NCBI GenBank assembly: GCA_903856805.1
Contig: CAIOCZ010000021.1
Span: 1-40,496, forward strand
DNA: 40,496 nucleotides
Source of the DNA: an uncultured cyanobacterium
GTDB lineage: Bacteria > Cyanobacteriota > Cyanobacteriia > PCC-6307 > Cyanobiaceae
Direction: 5' to 3'
Shown here: positions 1-8,589 of the stretch, piece after piece
Layout: each line of letters opens with the position of its first letter
Position numbering within the stretch: the first letter of the stretch is position 1
The notes under the pieces: generated by a model
What the model was told of the DNA's origin: nothing
Seen by the model: only the letters and a program-made list of their open reading frames with translations
Databases searched by the model: none
Translations under genes and position numbers: made by a program

Positions 1-34
1 AAGCGTTAATCTTCACATACTCAACCCCTTCACC

Positions 35-670
35 GTGGCCGAGATTGTTTACATCCTGACCAATGAAGCGATGCCTGGCCTTGTCAAGGTCGGGAGAACC
101 GAAGATCTTTCCACGCGGATCTCGAGCCTCAACTCGTCAACAGGTGTCCATCTACCCTTTGAGTGCTACTTCGCGGCTGAGGTCGATGACTGCGTGAAGC
201 TGGAAAAAATCCTACATCAACTGTTCTCGGAAAACCGAATTAACCCGAAGCGAGAGTTCTTCAAGGTAGAACCCGAGCGGGTGATCCTTGCCATCAGCAT
301 CGGCAACTTTAAGGAAGTCAAGCCAGGCCTCCCTGAGGTCGACAAGGACGAACAAGTCGCCTTGGATAAGATCAAATCGCGTCGCCCCAGAATCAAGCTG
401 GAGTCATTGGGAATCAAGCCTGGAGACACGCTCACCTTCTCACGCGACGAGAACATTACTGCCGTTGTCTCTGAGGGTGGAAAGATTATCTATCAGGGTG
501 ATGTCCTCAGCCCGTCCTTAGCAGCATTGAGGGTCCTTCACTCGCTGGGCTACCAGACGCCAGCAGCAAGCGGGTCCGAATACTGGATGTTTGATGGAGA
601 ACTTCTCGACGAGCGTCGGAGGAAGATGGAAGCTCAGCAGTTTGAACAAGGCTCCGAGAGTGACGCCTAA
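35..670 (+). CDS. GIY-YIG / T5orf172-type nuclease-like protein with DUF4357-like tail
   Basis: The N-terminus has the VYILTNEAMPGLVKVGRT signature of the T5orf172 branch of the GIY-YIG superfamily, with VYIL standing for GIY and VKVGRT for YIG, followed by a region rich in conserved charged residues up to about residue 75. The C-terminal part (about 125-200) has a GDTLTFSRDE segment, a YQGDVLSPSLAALRVL helix and an EYWMFDGELL ending, which resembles the DUF4357 domain often attached to restriction or nuclease proteins. The call uses a GTG start at 35. The frame stays open upstream to the window edge, so a few residues could be missing. Base composition is clearly lower in GC than the purF region to its right, which suggests transfer. 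No partner gene is visible. Family members are predicted nucleases, but the substrate here is unknown. Confidence 0.75.
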   Translation: MAEIVYILTNEAMPGLVKVGRTEDLSTRISSLNSSTGVHLPFECYFAAEVDDCVKLEKILHQLFSENRINPKREFFKVEPERVILAISIGNFKEVKPGLPEVDKDEQVALDKIKSRRPRIKLESLGIKPGDTLTFSRDENITAVVSEGGKIIYQGDVLSPSLAALRVLHSLGYQTPAASGSEYWMFDGELLDERRRKMEAQQFEQGSESDA

Positions 671-937
671 CCAGCCCCTCGAGTGAACATGCCGCCATCA
701 AATCATTGCTCCGCTGCCGCAGGCTTCTTGCCTGCCACTATGGAATAGCATTTCTAGTCCTAATGAACACCCCACAATGTGATTCGCCTTATCATCAACG
801 TCCTTATGGACTTCGGAGCCATACCTCCACTTGAAAAGGCAGATATCTAGAACGGACGATTCCTTCATGAGTGATTCCATCGCGAATGCACTGGTTCGAG
901 CATGCAGATTGACAACTGCCTCTGCCAATACCCTGCT
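671..937. other. Lower-GC intergenic stretch with a weak minus-strand ORF
   Basis: This gap separates the nuclease-like gene from the end of purF. It shares the lower GC of the left edge. A 76-codon minus-strand ORF (698-928) fills most of it and contains protein-like stretches such as LDICLFKWRYGSEVHKDV, but it has no ribosome site, no recognisable domain and begins next to the purF stop. It may be a remnant of a decayed gene. No convincing terminator or RNA gene was seen. Confidence 0.3.
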
Positions 938-2494
938 TCAGCCCTTAGCCGCCAACCCTGCCGGTTCCAGCATCAACTTGCTGCGCCGCACCTCCTCATC
1001 CATGGCGATGGGGTAATCCCCATCGAAGCAGGCCGTACAGAAGTTTCCCGCCTGGGTCTGGGCGGCTTCCACCATGCCGGTCCTGGTGAGATAGGCCAAG
1101 GAATCCACGCCCAGGTGCTGTTCAATTTCGGCCAGGGTCAACCGGGCGGCAATCAGGTGATCCTGGGTGTCGGTGTCGATGCCATAAAAACAAGGATGGG
1201 TCACCGGGGGCGAACTGATCCGCATGTGCACCTCACTGGCCCCGGCATCCCGCAGGGCCTGAACCAATTTGCGGCTGGTGGTGCCACGAACGATGGAATC
1301 ATCGATCACAACCACTCGCTTACCCGCCAGCACATCGGGGAGGGGATTGAGCTTCACCCGGATCCCCGCCTCCCGCATCGCCTGGGTGGGCTGAATGAAC
1401 GTACGTCCAACATAGCGATTCTTGATCAAGCCATCCGCATAGGGAATACCACTAGCCTGGGAATAACCAATCGCCGCCGGGATTCCCGAATCCGGAACTC
1501 CGATCACCAAATCAGCCGCCACGGGAGTTTCACGGGCCAGCACCTCCCCGATGCGAACGCGATAGCTATAGAGCGATTCACCAAAAAACCGACTATCTGG
1601 ACGGGCAAAATAAATCATCTCAAACACACACAGCTTGGGTGGTTCTTCACACCAACGCTGCCGATCCAACTCGGGATCGCGCGCACGGAAATGAATTAAC
1701 TCACCAGGTTGAACATCATCGAGATAGCGAGCACCAATAATATCTAGACCGCAACTTTCGCTGCTCACCACCCACTGCCCCTGCTCCGGATCACCCAGTT
1801 GCCCAAACACCAAAGGGCGAATGCCGTGGCCATCCCGCAGGGCAAACAAGCCGGCGGTGGTTCCGATCACCAAACTGAACGCCCCGCGGCACTGACCGGC
1901 CGCCGCACGAATCGCAGCATTCCAATCCAGCCCCCCCTCCACCGCCTGCTGCAGCGCAAAGGCGATCAACTCCGAATCGGTGGTTGAAGTGAATTCCCCC
2001 GCCAGGTGGTCCAGGGCCAGGCGCAGTTCGGCGGCATTCACCAGGTTGCCGTTATGGGCCAGGGCAAAAGGTCCCAGGCGCGTCATCAACACCACCGGCT
2101 GGGCATTGCACACCTTGCTGCTGCCGGTGGTGGAATAGCGATTGTGACCAATGGCCAGCTGGCCGGGCATCCGCTCCAACACCGCCTGGTCAAACACCTG
2201 ACTCACCAGGCCCATGTCCTTGTGCAGCCGCACCTTGCGGTCATCGAACACGGCGATGCCGGCCGACTCCTGGCCGCGGTGCTGCAGGGCATAGAGGCCG
2301 AAATAGGTCAGATTGGCCACGGCCTGGTCCGGCGCCAGCACGCCATACACGCCACAAGCCTCCTCGGGTTTATCCGGGCGCTCACTCAAGCTCTCCGGGG
2401 AGGGGCCTGCGGCGGGGGCGGCGTCAGCCGGAAACACGGGCTCAGCCATCGGCACGGAGCAGGCCACCGTCGGGGAGTCCTGATCCTGACGCAT
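938..2494 (-). CDS. purF: Amidophosphoribosyltransferase
   Basis: Catalyses the first committed step of purine synthesis, PRPP plus glutamine to phosphoribosylamine, in the cytoplasm. The N-terminal Ntn glutaminase begins at the ACGVYGV motif; the Cys (residue 47 from this start) would become the catalytic N-terminus after propeptide cleavage. The C-terminal phosphoribosyltransferase domain carries the PRPP loop VVVIDDSIVRGTTS (about 394-407). Cysteines in KLCVFEMIYFARP, HPCFYGI and NFCTAC (about 289, 435, 486, 489) match the 4Fe-4S ligands of the Bacillus-type enzyme. The start is uncertain: ATG 2494 lies 7 bases after the purL stop, while ATG 2449 would give a shorter leader; a longer frame also opens inside purL. 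Either choice gives an unusually long pre-Cys leader. Directly follows purL on the same strand, so co-transcription is likely. Confidence 0.96.
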   Translation of the reverse strand: MRQDQDSPTVACSVPMAEPVFPADAAPAAGPSPESLSERPDKPEEACGVYGVLAPDQAVANLTYFGLYALQHRGQESAGIAVFDDRKVRLHKDMGLVSQVFDQAVLERMPGQLAIGHNRYSTTGSSKVCNAQPVVLMTRLGPFALAHNGNLVNAAELRLALDHLAGEFTSTTDSELIAFALQQAVEGGLDWNAAIRAAAGQCRGAFSLVIGTTAGLFALRDGHGIRPLVFGQLGDPEQGQWVVSSESCGLDIIGARYLDDVQPGELIHFRARDPELDRQRWCEEPPKLCVFEMIYFARPDSRFFGESLYSYRVRIGEVLARETPVAADLVIGVPDSGIPAAIGYSQASGIPYADGLIKNRYVGRTFIQPTQAMREAGIRVKLNPLPDVLAGKRVVVIDDSIVRGTTSRKLVQALRDAGASEVHMRISSPPVTHPCFYGIDTDTQDHLIAARLTLAEIEQHLGVDSLAYLTRTGMVEAAQTQAGNFCTACFDGDYPIAMDEEVRRSKLMLEPAGLAAKG

Positions 2495-2501
2495 CGAAGG
2501 C

Positions 2502-4904
2502 TCAAGCCTGGGGGGGAAGGCCGCCCTGGGCCAGGCGGCGGGGGATCCCCTGCTCAAAGGCCCCCGCCAGCCGATCCACGGACACCTCCAACACAGGGCT
2601 TTGGCCTTGGCTCACCCGTAGCTGCGGCTCCGCCACCACCACCCCCAACGGGCTCGCGGGCACGGCCGCCGCCACCAGGGCCCGCTGCCAGGCCTCCGCC
2701 TGGGCCGCTGCCACGGTCACCAGCACCCGGGCCCCTCCCTCCCCAAACAAGCGCCGATCCAGGCGACCCTCACCCGCGGGCAGCTCCAGATGGGCCCCCA
2801 AACCCGAGGCGATCGCACTTTCCGCCACCGCCACCAGCAGGCCACCGTCGCTCAAATCATGGGCCGACTCCACCAGACCCGACCCGATGGCCTGGCGCAG
2901 AAACGCCTGCACCTGCCGTTCCAATGCCAGATCCACCAGCGGCGGACGGCCCGTGACCAGGCCATGCAGCACCGCCAGATAGCTGCTGCCGGCCAACGTC
3001 ACCCGATCGTCCGGCGGCGCCTCCCCCGCCTCCAAGGGCACCCCCAGCAGCCAGAGCGCCGCCCCGGGTTGGCGCCAGGCCAGACCCACCATCCGCTCCA
3101 GGTCGTGCACCAACCCGACCATGCCGACCACCGGCGTGGGCTGAATCGGTTGCATGGTTCCATCCGGAAGCCGCGTTTCGTTGTAGAGCGAAACGTTGCC
3201 GCCGGTCACCGGGGTCTCCAACACCCGGCAGGCCTCGGCCAATCCCCGGCAGGCCAGGGCGAGCTGCCAATAGCCCGTCGCGGTGTCGGGGGACGGAAAA
3301 TTGAGGTTGTCGGTGACGGCCAAAGGCTCGGCCCCCACACAACTGAGATTGCGGGCCGCCTCGGCCACCGCCGCCATCGCCCCCCGCTCCGGATCCAGCG
3401 CCACCCAACGGTTGGGGCAATCCACCACCGCCGCCACCCCCCGCCGGGACGGCTGGAGGGAGCCCTCCCCCTGCTGGGGCCGCAGCCGCACCACCGCCGC
3501 ATCCGCCCCGCCAGGGAGCACCACCGTGTTGGCCTGCACCTGGTGGTCGTACTGCCGCCACACCCAGCGCTTGCTGGCAATCGTGGGGTCATCCAGGAGG
3601 CGCAACAGCACCTCCGCCCAGCCCAGGCACCCCTCCGGCCCCGGGAGGCCCTCCGGCCCGACCGCCGGCAGCTCCGCCTCCCGCCAGCGCCAGTGGGCCT
3701 GAATCGGCTCCGGGGGCTCACTGATCAGGTGGTGCTCGTTGATCGGGGTGTCATCGGCCAGCGCACTGGCGGGCACCTCCGCCACCACCTGGCCGTGCTG
3801 CAGCACCCGCACCACGTTCTCCTCCAGCACCCGACCCACCACCGCCGCCTGCAGGCCCCAGCGCCGGAAGCGGGCCATCAACGCCTCCTCCCGGCCCGGC
3901 TTCACCACAAACAACATCCGCTCCTGGGATTCCGACAACAGGAATTCGTAGGCCGTCATGCCCTGCTCCCGGGCGGGCACCCGATCGAGGTCGAGCTCCA
4001 CCCCCACGCCACCCTTGGCCGCCATCTCCGAACAGCTGCAGGTGAGACCGGCGGCCCCCATGTCCTGAGCCGCCACCACATCCCCGCTCTGAAACGCCTC
4101 CAGGCAGGCCTCAATCAACCCCTTCTCCAGAAATGGGTCCCCCACCTGCACGGCCGGCCGGTTGTCGAGGGAGGCCTCGGTGAGCTCGGCCGAGGCAAAG
4201 CTGGCGCCACCCATGCCATCGCGGCCCGTGGTGCTGCCCACGTACACCACCGGATTGCCCACCCCTTCGGCGCCAGCACGCACAATCTCCTCGGTTTCCA
4301 TCAACCCCAAGGCCATGGCATTCACCAGGGGATTGCCGGAATAGCTGGGATCAAATGCCACCTCACCGCCCACGGTGGGAACCCCCACGCAATTGCCGTA
4401 GTGGGCGATGCCGGCCACCACCCCCTCCATCAACCCCACGTTGCGCTCGTCCTCCAACGGCCCGAAGCGCAGGGCATTGAGCAGGGCAATCGGGCGGGCT
4501 CCCATCGTGAAGATGTCCCGCAAAATGCCCCCCACCCCGGTGGCTGCCCCCTGGAACGGCTCCACCGCGGAGGGATGGTTATGGCTCTCAATCTTGAACG
4601 CCAGCCGCTGGCCCTCCCCCAGATCCACCACGCCCGCGTTCTCGCCGGGTCCCACCAAAATGCGCGGTCCAGTGGTGGGAAATCCCTGCAGCAGCGGCCG
4701 TGAATTGCGATAACAGCAATGCTCCGACCACATCACACCGAACATGCCGAGTTCGGCCCGGTTGGGCGTCCGGCCCAGGCGGCGACAGATCTCGTCGTAG
4801 TCCGCCTGGCTCAGCCCCTCCTTGCGCAAGGCCTCAGCAACCGGGAAGGACGGGCTAGGGGAGAGGGCCACCGAAGCGCCACGGCAAGAGCTTCCAGTAT
4901 CCAA
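2502..4904 (-). CDS. purL: Phosphoribosylformylglycinamidine synthase subunit PurL
   Basis: Synthesises FGAM from FGAR, ATP and ammonia, the fourth step of purine synthesis. At about 800 residues, and lacking a glutaminase domain, it is the small PurL type that works with separate PurQ and PurS; neither is in this window. Recognisable parts are the [19 protein letters not shown]-terminal segment, [20 protein letters not shown] (ATP/metal site), and the second AIR-synthase-like half with [12 protein letters not shown] and [22 protein letters not shown] 4904 is used; a GTG 33 bases further in is also possible because the first dozen residues look unconserved. A GATC-dense tandem repeat lies immediately upstream. 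purF follows 7 bases after the stop and the PRC-barrel gene ends 69 bases before the start, so the genes may form one unit with dnaN. Confidence 0.96.
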   Translation of the reverse strand: MDTGSSCRGASVALSPSPSFPVAEALRKEGLSQADYDEICRRLGRTPNRAELGMFGVMWSEHCCYRNSRPLLQGFPTTGPRILVGPGENAGVVDLGEGQRLAFKIESHNHPSAVEPFQGAATGVGGILRDIFTMGARPIALLNALRFGPLEDERNVGLMEGVVAGIAHYGNCVGVPTVGGEVAFDPSYSGNPLVNAMALGLMETEEIVRAGAEGVGNPVVYVGSTTGRDGMGGASFASAELTEASLDNRPAVQVGDPFLEKGLIEACLEAFQSGDVVAAQDMGAAGLTCSCSEMAAKGGVGVELDLDRVPAREQGMTAYEFLLSESQERMLFVVKPGREEALMARFRRWGLQAAVVGRVLEENVVRVLQHGQVVAEVPASALADDTPINEHHLISEPPEPIQAHWRWREAELPAVGPEGLPGPEGCLGWAEVLLRLLDDPTIASKRWVWRQYDHQVQANTVVLPGGADAAVVRLRPQQGEGSLQPSRRGVAAVVDCPNRWVALDPERGAMAAVAEAARNLSCVGAEPLAVTDNLNFPSPDTATGYWQLALACRGLAEACRVLETPVTGGNVSLYNETRLPDGTMQPIQPTPVVGMVGLVHDLERMVGLAWRQPGAALWLLGVPLEAGEAPPDDRVTLAGSSYLAVLHGLVTGRPPLVDLALERQVQAFLRQAIGSGLVESAHDLSDGGLLVAVAESAIASGLGAHLELPAGEGRLDRRLFGEGGARVLVTVAAAQAEAWQRALVAAAVPASPLGVVVAEPQLRVSQGQSPVLEVSVDRLAGAFEQGIPRRLAQGGLPPQA

Positions 4905-4990
4905 CTCCGATCCGATCCGTGAGATCCGATGCGATCAGATCCGATCAGTGAGATCCGATGCAATGGGATCAGCTCAGATCCAGGGATCCT
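4905..4990. repeat. 29-base tandem repeat, GATC-dense, upstream of purL
   Basis: Two adjacent 29-base copies (4914-4942 and 4943-4971) match at 24 of 29 positions; both contain TGAGATCCGATGC. GATC occurs at 4909, 4914, 4923, 4933, 4938, 4943, 4952, 4967, 4977 and 4985, ten times in 80 bases. The array covers the 69-base gap between the PRC-barrel gene and purL and runs a few bases into the 3' end of the PRC-barrel gene. It could be a protein-binding array, a methylation-sensitive control site, or a neutral slippage product. Confidence 0.8.
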
Positions 4991-5777
4991 CGCCGGCATC
5001 GCGCCCCCGCGGGCCTTCCCGGGGCCGGGCCGGCGGCGGCTGAGGCGGGGGATCGGGGCGATCCCAGTCGTCGAGGGGATCGGGGCGATCCTCCGGCCAG
5101 CGTTGCCGCCGCGACTCCGGGGCCTCCCCCTCCCACGGCGGCTCCTCCAACCATCCCTCGATCTTCTCCTCAAAGCGGCCCCCCGCCTGCTGCACCTGCT
5201 GGCGCAGCCGTGCCGTCTCCTCCCCCACCTGGTCCCGCCAACGGCGGGAGCGGCGCAGGAATTCCTGCCGCACACTGGCCCGCACCAGGGGCAGATCATC
5301 CAACTGCTCCAGGGCCGTCTCCACCCGACCGGGCTGTTGATCCAGGATCCGATCCGGACTGAGCCGCCAGCGGCTGCTGCCGGGCAGGCGCGGATCACTG
5401 CGGGCTACGAGGTAGTGGAGGATGCGGCCACTGCGGAGCTCCACCGCCGCATCCACAACGCTGCCGAGGGGAATCCCACCCACTCCAAGCAAGCTGGCCT
5501 CCATCAACGTGGGCAACCGCTCCAGGGTGGCGGGATCGGTGGACTCCGGTTCGCCCCGCACGAAGGCCTCCACCTCACTCAGTCCCCGCAGCTGATCCAG
5601 GCGCCACACCAACCGGCCAGGGGCGAAGGCGGAGGGCTTGGAGACCCACCCCAACAGGCGGTGAACGGGGGGATGCATCCAACCCATCACACCGGCCCCA
5701 TGGTCCAGTCCCTGATCGCAGCGCACCCGCAGGCGCAGCAGATCACTCAGCAGCAGCTGCTCCGGCAGGGCCGCCAT
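4974..5777 (-). CDS. PRC-barrel domain-like protein
   Basis: A 267-residue soluble protein. Two barrel-like segments are visible: LLGWVSKPSAFAPGRLVWRL around residues 41-61, and IPLGSVVDAAVELRSGRILH around 101-121, the latter followed by RWRLSPDRIL. This pattern resembles the PRC-barrel fold. A charged, probably helical region with QEFLRRSRRWRDQV and ARLRQQVQQAGGRF follows (about 165-205), and the C-terminal 60 residues are rich in proline, arginine and aspartate and probably disordered. Its ATG is one base after the dnaN stop, so it is almost certainly co-transcribed with dnaN and lies between dnaN and purL, an order I recall as typical of picocyanobacteria. The biochemical role is unknown; the domain call is moderate. 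Confidence 0.75.
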   Translation of the reverse strand: MAALPEQLLLSDLLRLRVRCDQGLDHGAGVMGWMHPPVHRLLGWVSKPSAFAPGRLVWRLDQLRGLSEVEAFVRGEPESTDPATLERLPTLMEASLLGVGGIPLGSVVDAAVELRSGRILHYLVARSDPRLPGSSRWRLSPDRILDQQPGRVETALEQLDDLPLVRASVRQEFLRRSRRWRDQVGEETARLRQQVQQAGGRFEEKIEGWLEEPPWEGEAPESRRQRWPEDRPDPLDDWDRPDPPPQPPPARPREGPRGRDAGEDPWI

Positions 5778-5778
5778 C

Positions 5779-6954
5779 TCAACTGCGGATCTGAACCGGC
5801 ATCACCAGGTAGGTGAAGGCGGATTCGTCACCGAAGGGCACCAGCACGGCGGGGGTGGTGGGGGCATTGCACTGCAGCACCACCTGCTCGGCCGCCATGG
5901 CTTTCAAACCATCCAGCAAGTAGCGCACGTTGAAGGCGATCTCAATCGCCTCCCCCTCCAAGGTGGCCGCCAGGGATTCGGACCCACGGCCCACATCCTG
6001 GGCATCGGCCCGGACCTGCACCTTGCCGGTGGCCGGATCACTGGAGAGTTTGACCACGTTGTTGTGCTGGTCCGCCAGCACCGCCACCCGCTCTAGCGCC
6101 GCCACAAAGGCCCGACGATCCAGGCTGATGCGCCGATTGAAGGCCTCCGGAATCAACTGCTGGTAGCCGGGATAGGTGCCATCCAAACTGCGACTGGTGA
6201 GCACCTGATCCGCCCAGAGCACCACCACCTGACCCCGCTCACAGAACAGGCTGAGCGGTTCCGCGGAGGGCCGACCGGACAGCAGCCGCTCCAGCTCCCG
6301 CAGGGACCGGGCCGGCACGGTGACCGCAAAGGGCTCGCCATCCACGTTGGTGGACTCCTGGCTGGACGCCTTGGGGGCCTCCCCAGCTAGCTGATGGCTC
6401 AGCCGCAGGACCGCCAGACGGTGGCCATCGGTGGCGGCGCATTCGAGGCCGTTGCCATCGAGGCGAAGGTGGACGCCGGTGAGGAGTTGCTTGGCCTCAT
6501 CGGCACTGCTGGCGAACAGGGTGGCCCTCAGGCCCCGCACCAGGGCATCGGCATCGAGACGGATCGGCACGCCGCTCTGGACCAGTGGCAGATCCGGAAA
6601 GTCCTCGGCGGGCATGCCACGCATCTGGTAGCTGCCGGACAGGCTGGTGAGCTCCACCTGCTCCTCCCCGGGCGGGCAATCGAGGGTGACCGGGCTGTCG
6701 GAGGAGAGGCGGCTGACGATGTCGCTGAACAGGCGCGCCGGCAGGGTGATCGCACCGCTGCGCTCCACGGCGGCCGGCAGGTTGGTCTGGATGCCAAGGC
6801 TGAGATCGAAGCCGGTGAGGCTGAGCCGGCCGGTGCCCGCATCGGCGGTGAGCAACACATTGGCCAGCACCGGATGGGTGGGGCGACCCGCCACAGCACG
6901 GCTCACCAGCTGGAGGCTGGCGTTCAGTTCGGCCTGGGAGCAGACCAGCTTCAT
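5779..6954 (-). CDS. dnaN: DNA polymerase III beta subunit (sliding clamp)
   Basis: The beta clamp encircles DNA and tethers polymerase III for processive replication. The 391-residue product starts MKLVCSQAELNASLQLVSRA and contains PTHPVLANVLL in domain I, the RGLRATLFASSADEAKQLLTGV segment in domain II and a LVMPVQIRS C-terminus, close to the canonical clamp end. Length is slightly above the Escherichia coli protein (366), with small insertions such as PKASSQES in domain II. The frame is open up to 7017, but ATG 6954 gives the conserved N-terminus. It heads the series with the PRC-barrel gene, purL and purF. The gene-free region upstream has features of a replication origin, which in many bacteria lies next to dnaN. 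Confidence 0.97.
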   Translation of the reverse strand: MKLVCSQAELNASLQLVSRAVAGRPTHPVLANVLLTADAGTGRLSLTGFDLSLGIQTNLPAAVERSGAITLPARLFSDIVSRLSSDSPVTLDCPPGEEQVELTSLSGSYQMRGMPAEDFPDLPLVQSGVPIRLDADALVRGLRATLFASSADEAKQLLTGVHLRLDGNGLECAATDGHRLAVLRLSHQLAGEAPKASSQESTNVDGEPFAVTVPARSLRELERLLSGRPSAEPLSLFCERGQVVVLWADQVLTSRSLDGTYPGYQQLIPEAFNRRISLDRRAFVAALERVAVLADQHNNVVKLSSDPATGKVQVRADAQDVGRGSESLAATLEGEAIEIAFNVRYLLDGLKAMAAEQVVLQCNAPTTPAVLVPFGDESAFTYLVMPVQIRS

Positions 6955-7373
6955 GGGTGGGGCCTGGAGGGGAGGGGAGGGGATGGCGCCGGCCCACCGT
7001 TTCACAGGGCGGGACAAAGCGCAACGGGCCCCTGAATGTTTTCCCGCTCCCGTCCACGAAAGGATTGAAAAGTCTTGAAGAAAGAAGAAAAGCTCGTCGT
7101 CGTAGAGGCGGGGGAAACCGGGGAAAACCCCGCAGAGGTCCGGTGATCACAGCTTGGGCGGCCGTTCAGCCCTGGGGAGTGGGTTGGGGCAAATGGGGAG
7201 AAGCAACGGTTTTCCATGGTTTCCCGGCCCTGGGGAAAACGATGGCTCCGGAGAGGGTGCCGTTCTCCCCCGACGACCCCAGGGCTTTCCCCAGCTTTTT
7301 CATCGGCTGCACGGTGGACGCTTTGGTGGCTGTCCTGGCGGTGAGGGGTGGGTTCGGGGTGGCGCCGGCCATC
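6955..7373. other. Candidate replication origin region upstream of dnaN
   Basis: No convincing gene lies between dnaN and the thrC terminator. TTTTCC cores occur at 7039-7044 and 7210-7215 on the plus strand and at 7122-7127 and 7234-7239 on the minus strand. Related TTTCCC cores lie at 7113-7118 (minus), 7220-7225 and 7286-7291 (plus). These resemble the first six bases of the cyanobacterial DnaA box TTTTCCACA, but no perfect box is present. A purine-rich, AT-richer patch at about 7058-7092 could be an unwinding element. The position next to dnaN supports the idea; function is inferred only. The dnaN promoter must also lie here. Confidence 0.45.
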
Positions 7374-7401
7374 AAAAAAGCCCCGAACCGGAGTTCGGGG
7401 C
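7374..7401 (-). terminator. Rho-independent terminator after thrC
   Basis: Perfect 9-base-pair stem (7380-7388 with 7393-7401, GCCCCGAAC/GTTCGGGGC) with a 4-base loop, followed on the minus strand by six T residues (7374-7379). It lies about 40 bases past the thrC stop and closes the ABC1 kinase - DUF1400 - thrC series. Confidence 0.9.
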
Positions 7402-7442
7402 CGATGGATGGTGGGGGTCGCCCGAGCCGGTGGGGCTTGGTC

Positions 7443-8546
7443 TCAGAAGCCCATCACTCGGGCCACCGTGGCGGTGTCCGGATCCAGCCCGGTGTGGAAG
7501 TGGGAGTCGTTGTGTTCGATGGCGGTGCTCGGGTCCTTCAGGCCATTGCCGGTGAGGACACACACCACCGTGGCGCCCTGGGGCACCTCCTCCCGGCGTT
7601 TGAGCAGGCCGGCCACGGAGGCCGCGCTGGCGGGTTCGCAGAACACCCCTTCGCCGCTGCCCAGCAGCTTGTAGGCCTCGATGATCTCCGCATCGGTGAC
7701 GGCCATGAAGTCGCCCTTGCTCTCGTTGCGGGCCTTGAGGGCGTTCTCCTTGTTCACCGGATTGCCGATGCGGATCGCCGTGGCGATGGTGTCCGGATTG
7801 TCCACGGTGTGGCCCAGCACCAGGGGGGCAGCGCCGGCCGCCTGGAAGCCCATCATCCGAGGCAGCACCTTGCTGTGGCCGGCTGCTTTGTATTCATTGA
7901 AGCCCATCCAGTAGGCGCTGATATTGCCGGCGTTGCCCACGGGGATGCAGAGCCAGTCGGGGGCTTCCCCCAGCGCATCCACCACCTCAAAGGCCGCCGT
8001 TTTCTGACCCTGCAGCCGGTAGGGATTGAGGGAGTTCACCAGGGTGACCGGATAGCGATCCGCCACATCGCGCACGATCGCCAGGGCCCGGTCGAAATTG
8101 CCCTGCACCGCCAACACTTCAGCGCCGTAGAGCAGGGCCTGGGCCAGCTTGCCCTGGGCCACGTAGCCATCGGGAATCAGCACGAAGGCCCGCATGCCGC
8201 CCCGGCGGGCGTAGGCGGCGGCGGCCGCTGAGGTGTTCCCCGTGCTCGCGCAGATCACGGCCTCGGAGCCCGCTTCCTTGGCCTTGCTGATCGCCATCGT
8301 CATGCCCCGATCCTTGAAGGAGCCGGTGGGATTGAGGCCGTCGTATTTGAGCAACACCTTCACGCCCCGGCCAATCCGTTCGCTGATCACCGGGGCGGGG
8401 ATCAGGGGGGTGGCTCCTTCCCGCAGGGTGATCACCGGCGTGGCCTTGGAAACCGGCAGCCAGCGGCGATAGGCGTTGATCAGCCCTGGCCAGTCCTGCA
8501 GGGTGGGCTGCGGGCCCAGGCGCCGCAGAACGTCGAGCAGGGGCAC
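7443..8546 (-). CDS. thrC: Threonine synthase
   Basis: PLP enzyme converting O-phosphohomoserine to threonine and phosphate, the last step of threonine synthesis. The 367-residue product is of the short bacterial class. The PLP-binding lysine lies in LNPTGSFKDRGM, the phosphate-binding serine/threonine loop is STGNTSAAAAAYA, and PVGNAGNISAYW and CVLTGNGLKDP are typical of the family. The start is GTG 8546; no in-frame ATG is available immediately upstream. It follows the DUF1400 gene by 43 bases on the same strand and has its own terminator downstream. Confidence 0.96.
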   Translation of the reverse strand: MPLLDVLRRLGPQPTLQDWPGLINAYRRWLPVSKATPVITLREGATPLIPAPVISERIGRGVKVLLKYDGLNPTGSFKDRGMTMAISKAKEAGSEAVICASTGNTSAAAAAYARRGGMRAFVLIPDGYVAQGKLAQALLYGAEVLAVQGNFDRALAIVRDVADRYPVTLVNSLNPYRLQGQKTAAFEVVDALGEAPDWLCIPVGNAGNISAYWMGFNEYKAAGHSKVLPRMMGFQAAGAAPLVLGHTVDNPDTIATAIRIGNPVNKENALKARNESKGDFMAVTDAEIIEAYKLLGSGEGVFCEPASAASVAGLLKRREEVPQGATVVCVLTGNGLKDPSTAIEHNDSHFHTGLDPDTATVARVMGF

Positions 8547-8589
8547 GGCAACAGGGCTAGGGCTGCCTTGAATTTACGCTGCGCCCCGG

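Noticed and set aside
2809-2816. HIP1 palindrome GCGATCGC
   Set aside because: Only one copy was noticed, inside purL, so it gives no evidence of the iterated HIP1 pattern of other cyanobacteria.
2790-4703. 637-codon plus-strand ORF opposite purL
   Set aside because: It is antisense to a clearly conserved gene, with a His/Arg/Pro/Gln-rich product typical of GC-rich shadow frames.
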